Source: an uncultured Spirochaetales bacterium (GTDB taxonomy: Bacteria; Spirochaetota; Spirochaetia; Sphaerochaetales; Sphaerochaetaceae). Taken from it: DNA of 64,000 nt. The DNA lies in assembly GCA_949293595.1 (NCBI GenBank), contig CASFDW010000001.1:1-64000 (forward strand). Reading direction: 5' to 3'. How positions within the stretch are numbered: the stretch's first letter is position 1; each line of letters opens with the position of its first letter. Shown piece by piece: positions 26,184 through 34,863 of the stretch. The position numbers and the translations under genes are program-made. A model generated the notes under the pieces. That model searched no databases, had not been told where the DNA came from, and was given only the letters and a program-made list of their open reading frames with translations.

Positions 26184-28818
26184 TTGTCTCAAGCGTCCTT
26201 CTGATTTCCTCGGTCTCGACAATCTCGAGCATGTCGCCCACCTGGAGATCCTGCCAGTTGTCAAGCCCGATTCCGCATTCGTAACCCTCGTTGACCTCCT
26301 TGGCGTCATCCTTGAACCTCTTGAGGCTGCTTATCCTGATCAGATCCTTGTTGAGCTGTATCGAATCCCTGATCACACGCACGAGGCTGTTCCTTCTGAC
26401 CTTTCCTTCCGTGACGTATGCACCCGCGATCACGCCGACCTTGGGAACCTTGAACAGGTCGCGCACCTCGACCTTGCCAATGTCGACCTCCCTGATTTCA
26501 GGCGAAAGCATGCCCTCCATGGCGCTCTTGATATCGTCCACGACGTCGTAGATGATGTTGTACTTCTTGATCTCGACCTTCTCCTTCTCGGCAAGGGCCT
26601 GGGCCTTCGGAGTCGGACGGACATTGAATCCGATCACGATGGCATCCGACGCGCTTGCAAGGGTGATGTCGCTCTCGATGATCGCACCCGCGGAGGCCCT
26701 GAGCACATGAAGCTTGATCTCGTCGGTGCTGAGCTTTTCAAGCGCACCCTGCAACGCCTCGACCGATCCCTGCACGTCACCCTTGATGATGACGTTGAAA
26801 TCGGTGACCTCGCCTTCCTTGATCTTCTCGTTGAGATTCTCAAGCGTGATCTTGTTCCTTCCGTCTCCGGCACCGAGCCTTTCGAGCTCCTGTCGCTTCG
26901 CACCGACCATCCTTGCCTGCTTCTCGTCCTCGGTGACCTGGAACGGATCGCCTGCGGACGGGATGTTGGACAAACCGATTATCTCGACGGGATCTGACGG
27001 TCCTGCAACCTGTATCTTCTTGCCCTTGTCATCGAACATGGCCCTGACGCGGCCTGGATAGATGCCTGCAACATAGTAGTCGCCCTGATGGAGCGTACCT
27101 TTCTCGATTATGACCGTAGCAACGGTGCCCCTGCCCTGGTCGATCCTGGATTCGAGGACCTTTCCGACCGCCCTGCAGTTCGGGTTCGCCGTAAGCTCGA
27201 GCATCTCTGCCTGGAGCAGGATGGTATCCAGAAGATCGTTTATGCCTTCCTTCTTCAATGCTGATATCCTGCAGTAAAGCGTCTGTCCGCCCCATTCCTC
27301 AGGCATGAGCCCAAGGTCGGAAAGCTGCTGCATGACCCTTTCAGGATTGGCCTCCGGCAGATCGCACTTGTTGATCGCAACGATGATTGGAACCTTTGCC
27401 GCCTTTGCGTGGTCGATCGCCTCCCTAGTCTGGGGCATGACGCCGTCGTTTGCGGCAACCACGAGGACGACGATGTCCGTGACCTGTGCGCCGCGAGCCC
27501 TCATCATCGAGAATGCGGCATGACCCGGGGTGTCGAGGAAGACGACGTTCCCCTTGCCGGGCACCGAAACCTTGTACGCGCCGATGTGCTGGGTTATGCC
27601 ACCAAACTCCCCGGACGCGACATCGCTGCTGCGGATCGCATCGAGAAGCTTCGTCTTACCATGGTCGACATGGCCCATGATGGTGACGATCGGGGCCCTG
27701 GGGCTCATGTCCTCGGGCCTGTCCTCCTCGCTTTCTATTATCGTCTCGTCGTACAGGGAAACGAGGTGCACCTCGCATCCGTACTCGCTCGCGATTATCT
27801 CGGCGGTGTCGTGGTCGATCATCTGGTTGATGGTGACCATCATGCCCATCTTGAAGAGCTTGGAGATGATGTCGCTGGCCTTGAGGTTCATCTTCTTGGC
27901 CAGATCGGCAACAGTGATGTTCTCCATGATGTCGATCCTGGAGGGAACGGAGGAAAGCCTGCTGTCCTCCCTCTTCTTCTTCTGGAACTGGAAATCGATC
28001 TCCTCTTCCTGACGGACGTTCTTATCGTAATCCTTCTTCTTGTTCGCTCCCGGATTCCTCTTGTTCTTCTGGTTGAGATCCATTGCCGGGACATTGGTAC
28101 CTCCCGGCTTGCCGGCAAACGGCCTCTGCCCGAACCCGGGTTTTCCCTGATGGTCACGCTGGAAAGGCTGGCGTCCACCATCCTTGTTTGGGACATAGGA
28201 CTGACCCGGCCTCATCTGGTGCTGTCCGTCGCGCATCTGTCCGGGTCTCTGGTCGTGCCTGCCATCCCTGGAGCGGTTGAACCCCGGGCGTCCTCCTGCC
28301 GGCTTGCCTCCGACTATTCCAGCGACCCTCGGCCTTGCGGGCGTCTGCGACGATGAATCCGTCTTCTGTCCCGGGACGGGAGGAAGATTCGCACTCTTTA
28401 TGATCACGGGACCGTTATGGAGCGGAGAGGAGATGCGGGATGAGGGCATCCTGTTGTCGTTCCTCGGCTCGATCTTCCTGACTCCGATGACTGCACCGTA
28501 ATTCTTCCTATCCTCTGATTTTGCCCCGTTCTGCATGTTCGGCGAAGAGGCGATGACGTTGCCCTGCTTCTGAACCGCAGGTCTTTCATCCGGCACAAAA
28601 GGCTTGGATGCGGTTGAGGGGGAGGAAGCAGGAGCTGCATCCTTCTCTTCCCTCACCTCGTCCTTTTCTTCCTTTATCTTGACCTTGACCATTGGCTTCT
28701 TCTTGATCACCACCTTCTTCTTGATGATCTCCTCGGTCTTCTGGACTGGGGCCTGGATCTCCTCCCTGACTGGGGCCTTCCTGATCACCTGTGCCTTCTT
28801 TTCTTCAATTTTCTCCAT
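26176..28818 (-). CDS. infB: translation initiation factor IF-2
   Basis: IF-2 is the GTPase that recruits initiator tRNA and joins subunits. The 880-residue protein has a long basic and Pro/Gly/Gln-rich N-terminal region (1-290) with Lys-rich [10 protein letters not shown] and repeated RPGQ/GRPGF words. The conserved core follows: G1 [16 protein letters not shown]3 [17 protein letters not shown]4 NKCDLPEAN, then domains II-IV, including the C2 initiator-tRNA domain at the C-terminus. AAGGAATC precedes the ATG at 28818, 14 bases after nusA. IF-2 is also the factor most tied to leaderless mRNA translation. Confidence 0.97.
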   Translation of the reverse strand: MEKIEEKKAQVIRKAPVREEIQAPVQKTEEIIKKKVVIKKKPMVKVKIKEEKDEVREEKDAAPASSPSTASKPFVPDERPAVQKQGNVIASSPNMQNGAKSEDRKNYGAVIGVRKIEPRNDNRMPSSRISSPLHNGPVIIKSANLPPVPGQKTDSSSQTPARPRVAGIVGGKPAGGRPGFNRSRDGRHDQRPGQMRDGQHQMRPGQSYVPNKDGGRQPFQRDHQGKPGFGQRPFAGKPGGTNVPAMDLNQKNKRNPGANKKKDYDKNVRQEEEIDFQFQKKKREDSRLSSVPSRIDIMENITVADLAKKMNLKASDIISKLFKMGMMVTINQMIDHDTAEIIASEYGCEVHLVSLYDETIIESEEDRPEDMSPRAPIVTIMGHVDHGKTKLLDAIRSSDVASGEFGGITQHIGAYKVSVPGKGNVVFLDTPGHAAFSMMRARGAQVTDIVVLVVAANDGVMPQTREAIDHAKAAKVPIIVAINKCDLPEANPERVMQQLSDLGLMPEEWGGQTLYCRISALKKEGINDLLDTILLQAEMLELTANPNCRAVGKVLESRIDQGRGTVATVIIEKGTLHQGDYYVAGIYPGRVRAMFDDKGKKIQVAGPSDPVEIIGLSNIPSAGDPFQVTEDEKQARMVGAKRQELERLGAGDGRNKITLENLNEKIKEGEVTDFNVIIKGDVQGSVEALQGALEKLSTDEIKLHVLRASAGAIIESDITLASASDAIVIGFNVRPTPKAQALAEKEKVEIKKYNIIYDVVDDIKSAMEGMLSPEIREVDIGKVEVRDLFKVPKVGVIAGAYVTEGKVRRNSLVRVIRDSIQLNKDLIRISSLKRFKDDAKEVNEGYECGIGLDNWQDLQVGDMLEIVETEEIRRTLETNE

Positions 28819-28832
28819 ATGATTCCTTATTA

Positions 28833-30302
28833 TCACTCGAATTCGAACTCTACGCCACAGTTGGGACAAACCGTGGTGCCCGCCGCAAGAATGCTGTGGC
28901 AGTTTGGACACTCGAAGGAATACTCCTCCTCTTCCTCGATTACGACATTGGACTTGACCTCCTGGATCTCATCCGCGCTGAAGCCAAGCTCAACAAGCTC
29001 GTCCTCAGTGTAGTCGAAGAACTCCTCGACGGACCAGATGTCCCTCGCATGGAGCTTTTCGACAAGTCCGTCGGAAAGTCCGATGTCGGAAATCGGCGTG
29101 TCATCCGGAGCAATGCCGATCTGGTCGTTGCTGATGGCATCCACAGCCTCTTCCCCGACAACTTCGGGAGAGAAAAGATCCTCCACGTTCTCGTATATCT
29201 TCTGGGTCTCCTCCATCTCCGCAAACTGGGCGGGGGTCTTGACCTCTATGTTCCAGTCACAGAGCATCTTTGCAAGCTTGACGTTCACTCCCGCCTGCCC
29301 GATTGCGATTCCAAGCTGGTTGTCATCCACGATTGCGACGATGTGCTTGCTTGCTGGATCGATCGTGACTACACGCTGGACCTGGGCCGGAATAAGGGCG
29401 TTGGCCACGAACACAAGCGGGTCGGAGGAATATCTTACGACATCGATCTTCTCCCCCTCGCATTCCGTCATGACCGTCTGTATGCGCGAACCCTTCGCAC
29501 CGACGACCGCACCTACAGGATCGACATCCGTCTTATGGGTGTCCACTGCTATCTTGGTCCGTACACCCGCCTGTCTTGCGATGCTCTTGATCTCGACGTC
29601 ACCCGACGAGATCTCGGGGACCTCGTTCTCGACCAGGGCCTTGACGAAATCCTTGCTTCCCCTGGTCAGATAGATCCTGACGCCCTTGGCCCCCTTTCCC
29701 TTCCTCTGGGTGTCGCTCTGGCTGTCAGCTTTGTCGACACGCTCGACCAGGAACTTGTATTTCTGCTGTATGGAGTATGTCTCGCGGGGGCTCTGGCTCC
29801 TTACAGGGAAGGTTGCCTCGACATCCAGGTTCAGGTTCACGCCATAATCCCCGTTGTCCCTTCTTCTCTTTATCTCGCCGTAGATGAGCTTGCCTTCCTT
29901 CCTCTTTGCGTCTGCATACAGCTTGTCGTTGTAGTATTCCTTGACAATCTGCTGGCTGCGCTGCTTGGCGCTCTGCACGCTCGAGGCTTCGAAGGTCTTG
30001 GGATCCATCTCGATCTTCAGCTCGTCACCGATCTCGACGTCGTCGACAAGCTCGAGGGCCTCGTCGAGAGGTATCTCCATTGATTCGGAATACCAGTTCT
30101 CCTCGGCGACAACCTTCTTAATCTGATAAACGCTCATGACCCTGTTGGAGTCGTCGAATTCGATCAGACAATTCTCATCCGTGCCGTATTTTCTTTTATA
30201 AGCACTCTTTATCATGTCATTTATAAGAGAGAGCACCTGCTCCTCGCTCATGTTACGTTCGTTAATCATCGAGTCTATTTCGACTCTCAAATCCAGACTC
30301 AT
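28833..30302 (-). CDS. nusA: transcription termination/antitermination factor NusA with C-terminal zinc ribbon
   Basis: NusA binds RNA polymerase and RNA to modulate pausing, termination and antitermination. The 489-residue protein has the N-terminal polymerase-binding domain (1-125), an S1 domain (about 130-200), KH1 (GAVVGAKGSRIQTVMTE) and KH2 (LGIAIGQAGVNVKLAKML). A helix-hairpin-helix-like acidic segment (about 395-450) follows. The last 27 residues are a C4 zinc ribbon (FECPNCHSILAAGTTVCPNC), which standard NusA lacks. The ATG at 30302 overlaps the rimP stop by four bases. Confidence 0.95.
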   Translation of the reverse strand: MSLDLRVEIDSMINERNMSEEQVLSLINDMIKSAYKRKYGTDENCLIEFDDSNRVMSVYQIKKVVAEENWYSESMEIPLDEALELVDDVEIGDELKIEMDPKTFEASSVQSAKQRSQQIVKEYYNDKLYADAKRKEGKLIYGEIKRRRDNGDYGVNLNLDVEATFPVRSQSPRETYSIQQKYKFLVERVDKADSQSDTQRKGKGAKGVRIYLTRGSKDFVKALVENEVPEISSGDVEIKSIARQAGVRTKIAVDTHKTDVDPVGAVVGAKGSRIQTVMTECEGEKIDVVRYSSDPLVFVANALIPAQVQRVVTIDPASKHIVAIVDDNQLGIAIGQAGVNVKLAKMLCDWNIEVKTPAQFAEMEETQKIYENVEDLFSPEVVGEEAVDAISNDQIGIAPDDTPISDIGLSDGLVEKLHARDIWSVEEFFDYTEDELVELGFSADEIQEVKSNVVIEEEEEYSFECPNCHSILAAGTTVCPNCGVEFEFE

Positions 30303-30787
30303 CGCTTAGCCTCCCAGTCATATTCAAGTTTTGCTTTACTTATATCGGAAACGGGGATGACGATGCTGCCACCCCTCTCCATACCATCCTCGACAAGATA
30401 GTCCGACAGGACGACGCTGTCCATGTCCGCACGGTCCACCACCCCTATGATATAGGAGGAACGGGAAACGGAATAGACCCTTACGGCGGAACCGGCGAAG
30501 ATCCCGAACTCGAGCACGTCCTTGAACGTGCGCTGCAGTCCGGGCGAGGAAACCTCGAGCTCCAGATCCCTGGACAGGCTTACCTGGTACCTCGGGTAAA
30601 CCACGTTGTAGATCATTTCAAGATCATCCGTGGTCACGTCCCCGCCGTCCTTCTTGACAACCACGCGGAGCGTCACTCCCCCGGCATGGTCCGTCCTCGA
30701 GGCTTCCACAAGCCTGTAACCCATCGGAGCGACTAGGGATGACACATCCTTATAAAGCTCCTTGTCCTTTGCGTCCTTGGTTAGCAT
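30299..30787 (-). CDS. rimP: ribosome maturation factor RimP
   Basis: RimP helps assemble the 30S head. The 162-residue protein has the two-domain layout, with VAPMGYRLVEASRTDHAGGVTLRVVV, LELEVSSPGLQRTF (family ExEVSSPGxxRPL) and the SH3-like C-domain. The ATG at 30787 follows GGGAGGAAT. A TTG fifteen bases upstream is less likely. It heads the long unit down to murJ. Its leader contains a hairpin whose loop can pair with the bases next to the Shine-Dalgarno (see separate entry). Confidence 0.92.
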   Translation of the reverse strand: MLTKDAKDKELYKDVSSLVAPMGYRLVEASRTDHAGGVTLRVVVKKDGGDVTTDDLEMIYNVVYPRYQVSLSRDLELEVSSPGLQRTFKDVLEFGIFAGSAVRVYSVSRSSYIIGVVDRADMDSVVLSDYLVEDGMERGGSIVIPVSDISKAKLEYDWEAKR

Positions 30788-30796
30788 ATTCCTCCC

Positions 30797-30830
30797 GACC
30801 AATAATAAAGGGACCTTGGTCAGGTCCCTT
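30797..30830 (-). promoter_or_regulatory. leader hairpin with possible pseudoknot before rimP
   Basis: On the minus strand AAGGGACC and GGTCCCTT form an 8-bp stem (30830-30823 with 30815-30808) closing a 7-base loop TGACCAA. Six loop bases, GACCAA, are complementary to TTGGTC (30802-30797), which directly abuts the Shine-Dalgarno GGGAGG. This allows a pseudoknot. The stem is followed by TATTATT, so it could also be a weak attenuator. Confidence 0.5.
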
Positions 30831-30855
30831 AAATCACTTTAATGAAACTGATTGT

Positions 30856-30884
30856 AATCTAGCAGGATAATGGATGATTGTCAA
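30856..30884 (-). promoter_or_regulatory. strong sigma-70 promoter of the rimP-nusA-infB unit
   Basis: On the minus strand a perfect -35 TTGACA (30884-30879), a 17-base spacer and a -10 TAGATT (30861-30856) give a near-consensus promoter. Transcription would start near 30849, leaving a leader of about 60 bases before rimP. It is the only clear promoter for the thirteen-gene run down to murJ. Confidence 0.75.
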
Positions 30885-30913
30885 GGGCTGAAGCAAAAAA
30901 AAGCCACAGGCTA

Positions 30914-30942
30914 TGGATATTTGGCCGGCTTTGTCATATAAC
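30914..30942 (+). promoter_or_regulatory. probable promoter of the MATE gene
   Basis: TGGATA (30914-30919), a 17-base spacer and TATAAC (30937-30942) resemble a sigma-70 promoter. The -10 box ends seven bases before the ATG at 30950, so the message may be leaderless. Confidence 0.45.
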
Positions 30943-30949
30943 CGTATTC

Positions 30950-32296
30950 ATGGCCGGAACGGATATGACTGTGGGCAGTCCCACAAAGCTTCTGCTGGAT
31001 TATTCCATACCTATCGTGCTGGGAAACATGTTCCAGCTTCTGTACAACGCAGCGGACAGCGTCATAGCCGGACGCTTCATAGGCAAGGACGCCCTTGCCG
31101 CGATAGGCATGAGCACGCCGGTGACGAACATAATCATATTGTCCGTATCCGGAATCTGCATCGGTTCCGGCGTCATCATGAGCCATCAATACGGAGCAGG
31201 AAGATACGACATGCTCAGAAAGGCTTTGTCGACGGTGCTTTGTCTGGGAGTGCTGCTCTCGCTTTTGATACTCGGAGCAGGCCTTGTCCTAACACCCGTG
31301 ATCCTCGAACTGATGAACACCCCGGAGGAGCTGCTGGAAACGGCATCGTCATACATGAGGATAATATTCTTCGGAGTCCCCTTCACTTTTATCTTCAACG
31401 CGCTTTCGGCGGGTCTCAAGAGCGTCGGAGATTCAAAAACACCACTGAAGTTCCTCCTGTTCTCATCTGTTTTGAACCTTCTGCTGGATATCGTGTTCAT
31501 CGGAATCCTCGGTTATGGGATATCCTGCTCGGCCCTGACGACGGTCGTCGCCGAGGCTGTCAGCGCCGGGCTCGCATCCCTGTACATATACAGAAAAGTC
31601 CCGGAGCTGAGGCTGGAGAGGAAAATGTTCGTGATCGACATGGGGATCCTTTCCTCAACATTGTCCTACGGGTCGGCAACGGCGCTGCAGCAGTCGATAC
31701 AGCCTGTATGCAAGCTGCTCATACAGAGCGCCGTGAACGCTCTCGGCGTCGATGCCATCGCGGCGTTCAACGCAGTCTCGCGTGTGGATGATTTCGCATT
31801 CATACCCGAACAGAGCATCGCGGCGGGAATCACCACGTACATCGCACAGAACGAGGGCGCGGGGAAAACGGAAAGGATAAGGGAAGGAATACGCCGCGGA
31901 CTGATGATCGAGGCCGCATATGGCATTGCGATAGGTCTGGCTGCATTCCTGCTCAGGAAATGGATTCCAATGCTTTTCGTCCACGCAGAAGAGGCCGGGA
32001 CGAGGGCTGAGGCTGTGAAGTATCTGGCAGTCATGTCGTTTTTCTATGTGCTTCCGGCGATGACAAACGGGATGCAGGGGATGTTCCGCGGAGTCGGAAG
32101 GATGAGGACCACCGTCGTGGCGACATCCATACAGGCCGGGCTGCGTGTCGTATTCACCTATCTGCTCGTACCGCGGATGGGATTGACCGCAATCCCGCTC
32201 GCCTGTGCCGGAGGCTGGATTTTCATGCTGATGTTCCTCATACCCATGGCAGCGCACAGGTTTGGAACAAGAAAAACTACCCGAGCTCCTTCTTGA
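30950..32296 (+). CDS. MATE-family efflux transporter
   Basis: MATE proteins export cationic drugs or metabolites by proton or sodium antiport. The 448-residue protein has about 12 transmembrane helices in two matching halves. The typical first helix (KLLLDYSIPIVLGNMFQLLY) is followed by ADSVIAGRFIGKDALAAIG. The ATG at 30950 (MAGTDMTVGSP) matches family members, which often have a few residues before DMTxG. The alternative at 30965 has a weak GGAACGG. The substrate is unknown. The gene is divergent from rimP and overlaps the end of mutS by 20 bases tail to tail. Confidence 0.9.
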   Translation: MAGTDMTVGSPTKLLLDYSIPIVLGNMFQLLYNAADSVIAGRFIGKDALAAIGMSTPVTNIIILSVSGICIGSGVIMSHQYGAGRYDMLRKALSTVLCLGVLLSLLILGAGLVLTPVILELMNTPEELLETASSYMRIIFFGVPFTFIFNALSAGLKSVGDSKTPLKFLLFSSVLNLLLDIVFIGILGYGISCSALTTVVAEAVSAGLASLYIYRKVPELRLERKMFVIDMGILSSTLSYGSATALQQSIQPVCKLLIQSAVNALGVDAIAAFNAVSRVDDFAFIPEQSIAAGITTYIAQNEGAGKTERIREGIRRGLMIEAAYGIAIGLAAFLLRKWIPMLFVHAEEAGTRAEAVKYLAVMSFFYVLPAMTNGMQGMFRGVGRMRTTVVATSIQAGLRVVFTYLLVPRMGLTAIPLACAGGWIFMLMFLIPMAAHRFGTRKTTRAPS

Positions 32297-34850
32297 GGTC
32301 GGAAAGGAAAAGGAGGGCCTCAAGCGGCGACGAGTTCTCTATGTCGAAATCCCTGATCCTTCCTGCGATGTCCCCGTCGTCCGAAGCAACCTCCTCCGGT
32401 CCGTCGCTTGTGAAGAGGCTTTGTTGCTGCGATGAGGAAAAATCCTCGAAATGCCTCTTCTGGAAAGCGACGGCGTTTCTGACAACCTCCTTCGGGATGC
32501 CGGCGAGCTTGGCGACATGGATCCCGTAGCTTGACGTGGCAACTCCCTTGACTGCCTTGCGCAAAAACACGATCGAGTTCTTCTCCTCCGCGACCTCGAG
32601 GGTCAGAAGCTGCATGCCGTAGGTGTCGAAGCTCGTAAGCTCGTGGTAATGGGTGGCAAAAAGCGTTATTGCACCGAGATCCTTCAGATACTGCATTATC
32701 GAGTATGCGATGGCCATGCCGTCCTCGGTGGAGGTGCCCCGCCCTATCTCGTCCATAATCACAAGGCTCTTTCTGCTTGCACTCCTGAGTATCTGCGCGC
32801 TTTCAAGCATCTCGACAAGGAACGTGGATTCCCCCTTTGCAAGGTTGTCGCTGGCACCAACCCTGCAGAAAAGCTTGTCCATCAGCGGTATCACTGCTTT
32901 CGAGGCAGGAACGAACGAGCCCATGTGGGCCAGTACGGCAATGAGGGCTATCTGTCTGAGATATGTGGATTTACCAGCCATGTTGGGACCTGTGACAAGC
33001 GCGAAACGTCCGTCGGAGGAGAAAAAGGAATTCTCGACGTAGCTGTTTTTATCCATCTGGTCCTCGACGACAGGGTGGCGTCCGTCCACGATCTCAAGCT
33101 CTCCGTCCTCGATCAATACGGGACGCACGTACCCTTTCTCCATGCTCAGCACGGCCAAAGATGAGAAGAAATCAAGGCGGCTTATTATCCTGCCGATGTT
33201 CTCGACATCCTGGTAAAGCTCCTTAGCCTTCTTGACGAAACGCCTGTATATGCCGAGCTCAAGCCTTGCCCCGTCCTCCTTTGCCGAATATATCCGGGAC
33301 TGGATCTGTTCCAGCTCGGGAGTGGTGAACCTCTCCCCACCGACAAGGGTCTGCCTCCTTATGAAGTATTCGGGAACACGTGAAAGCTGGCCCTTGGGCA
33401 CCTCGAGATAATAGCCGATTATCCGGTTCTCCCCTGCCTTGAGGATTGTGATTCCTGTCTCCTGCTTCACCTTTTCCAGATAATCGGAAAGGACCGACGA
33501 GCTGTTCTCGATCAGGTTGCGCGTTCCGTCGAGACTCTCGTCGAAACCGCTCTTGATTATCGTCTGTTCATTGTTGATGTTCGTGCACTCTGGATTGATG
33601 CCCTTCTCGATCTCGATGGAAAAACCGATGACGTTGTCGAAGGCGATTTTCTCGCCGCTTCCTATCAGGCTCAGATAATCGTCCCGGCCGGTTATGAGGT
33701 CCATGACCGCACCGATCGTGGTGGAAAGGGCGCACAAATCCCTCGGAAGGGTCTTCTCCATGCTCATCTTTATGGCCAGACGGCTGAGATCGGAGCTGTC
33801 GGAAAGCGCCTTCCTGACCCTTGAGAGCTCCCCAGGGTCGTTTATGAACCTGTCTATCCAGTCATAACGCTCATTTATCTTTCCGACATCGGAAAGAGGA
33901 TTGAGAAGCTCCTCCTTCAGGTATCTGGCACCGGAGCTTGTGAGGGTCCTGTCTATCGTCTTCAAAAGCGTCAGGTCCCTGCGTCCGTCCCTGTTGTTTG
34001 CGACAAGCTCCAGGCTTTTTATCGTTGCCGCGTTCAGCACGAGGTGTCTCTCGTCGGTGAGCCACTCGATGTTTCTGAACTGAGGAAGCTCCGAGCGGCT
34101 CATGTCCTGCATGTATTTCAGCAACGCCCCGACGGGCTGGAGCACCGGATCCTTCGCGTCGATGTTGAAAAGAGAGAGGGAGCCGGGCCCGAACTGCTGC
34201 TCCACAAGCGTCCGTGCGGTCTTGATTGAAAAATACCAGGCTGGAAGCTTTGTCACGAATATACCGCTTCCATCAAGCAGGCTTTTCAACCGCTTGTCCT
34301 GGAAATAAAGATCGTCAGAAAGGATTATCTCCTTTGGATATATGGAATAGAGAATATCCTCCACCTTCTGCGCCACATCCTTGATCTGGAAGTAGCGGAT
34401 GAAGAAGGATCCGGTCGTGACATCTGCATATGCGACCTCGAGTCCGTGCCTGTCCGCATTAAGACAGAGAAGGTACGACGAATTCCGGCTGTCGAGGTAT
34501 TCGTCCTCTATCACCGTCCCCGGTGTGTATACCTTGATGACCTCCCTTTTTGCGATCTCCCTCGGGTTGTCGCTCAGCTCGAGCTGCTCGCAGATCGCAA
34601 TCTTCTTTCCAAGCTCGAGAAGCCTCTTGATGTAGTTCTTTGCAGCATGGTACGGTATCCCGCACATCGGGGATGAGCCGCGGTGGGTCAGTGTCAGGTT
34701 GAGGAGGTGCGAGACTTCCACCGCGTCGTCGAAGAACATCTCGTAGAAGTCGCCCAGACGGAAGAAGAGCACCTTGTCCTGGTGCTCTTTCTTTATCTCG
34801 AGATACTGGCGCATCATCGGCGTCAGCTCATCTTTCTTCTTTTCTTCCAT
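32277..34850 (-). CDS. mutS: DNA mismatch repair protein MutS
   Basis: MutS recognises mismatches and small loops and signals MutL. The 857-residue protein has the mismatch-binding domain with the intercalating FYE motif (FFRLGDFYEMFFDDA) near the N-terminus. The connector, core, clamp and ATPase domains follow, with Walker A GPNMAGKSTYLRQ, the DEIGRGTST motif and ATHYHEL. The ATG at 34850 lies 14 bases after bamA and has GGTGGG upstream; the frame beyond it is not family-like. It is the last gene of tamB-bamA-mutS. No mutL is in the window. Confidence 0.97.
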   Translation of the reverse strand: MEEKKKDELTPMMRQYLEIKKEHQDKVLFFRLGDFYEMFFDDAVEVSHLLNLTLTHRGSSPMCGIPYHAAKNYIKRLLELGKKIAICEQLELSDNPREIAKREVIKVYTPGTVIEDEYLDSRNSSYLLCLNADRHGLEVAYADVTTGSFFIRYFQIKDVAQKVEDILYSIYPKEIILSDDLYFQDKRLKSLLDGSGIFVTKLPAWYFSIKTARTLVEQQFGPGSLSLFNIDAKDPVLQPVGALLKYMQDMSRSELPQFRNIEWLTDERHLVLNAATIKSLELVANNRDGRRDLTLLKTIDRTLTSSGARYLKEELLNPLSDVGKINERYDWIDRFINDPGELSRVRKALSDSSDLSRLAIKMSMEKTLPRDLCALSTTIGAVMDLITGRDDYLSLIGSGEKIAFDNVIGFSIEIEKGINPECTNINNEQTIIKSGFDESLDGTRNLIENSSSVLSDYLEKVKQETGITILKAGENRIIGYYLEVPKGQLSRVPEYFIRRQTLVGGERFTTPELEQIQSRIYSAKEDGARLELGIYRRFVKKAKELYQDVENIGRIISRLDFFSSLAVLSMEKGYVRPVLIEDGELEIVDGRHPVVEDQMDKNSYVENSFFSSDGRFALVTGPNMAGKSTYLRQIALIAVLAHMGSFVPASKAVIPLMDKLFCRVGASDNLAKGESTFLVEMLESAQILRSASRKSLVIMDEIGRGTSTEDGMAIAYSIMQYLKDLGAITLFATHYHELTSFDTYGMQLLTLEVAEEKNSIVFLRKAVKGVATSSYGIHVAKLAGIPKEVVRNAVAFQKRHFEDFSSSQQQSLFTSDGPEEVASDDGDIAGRIRDFDIENSSPLEALLFLSDLKKELG

Positions 34851-34863
34851 ATCCCACCAAAAA

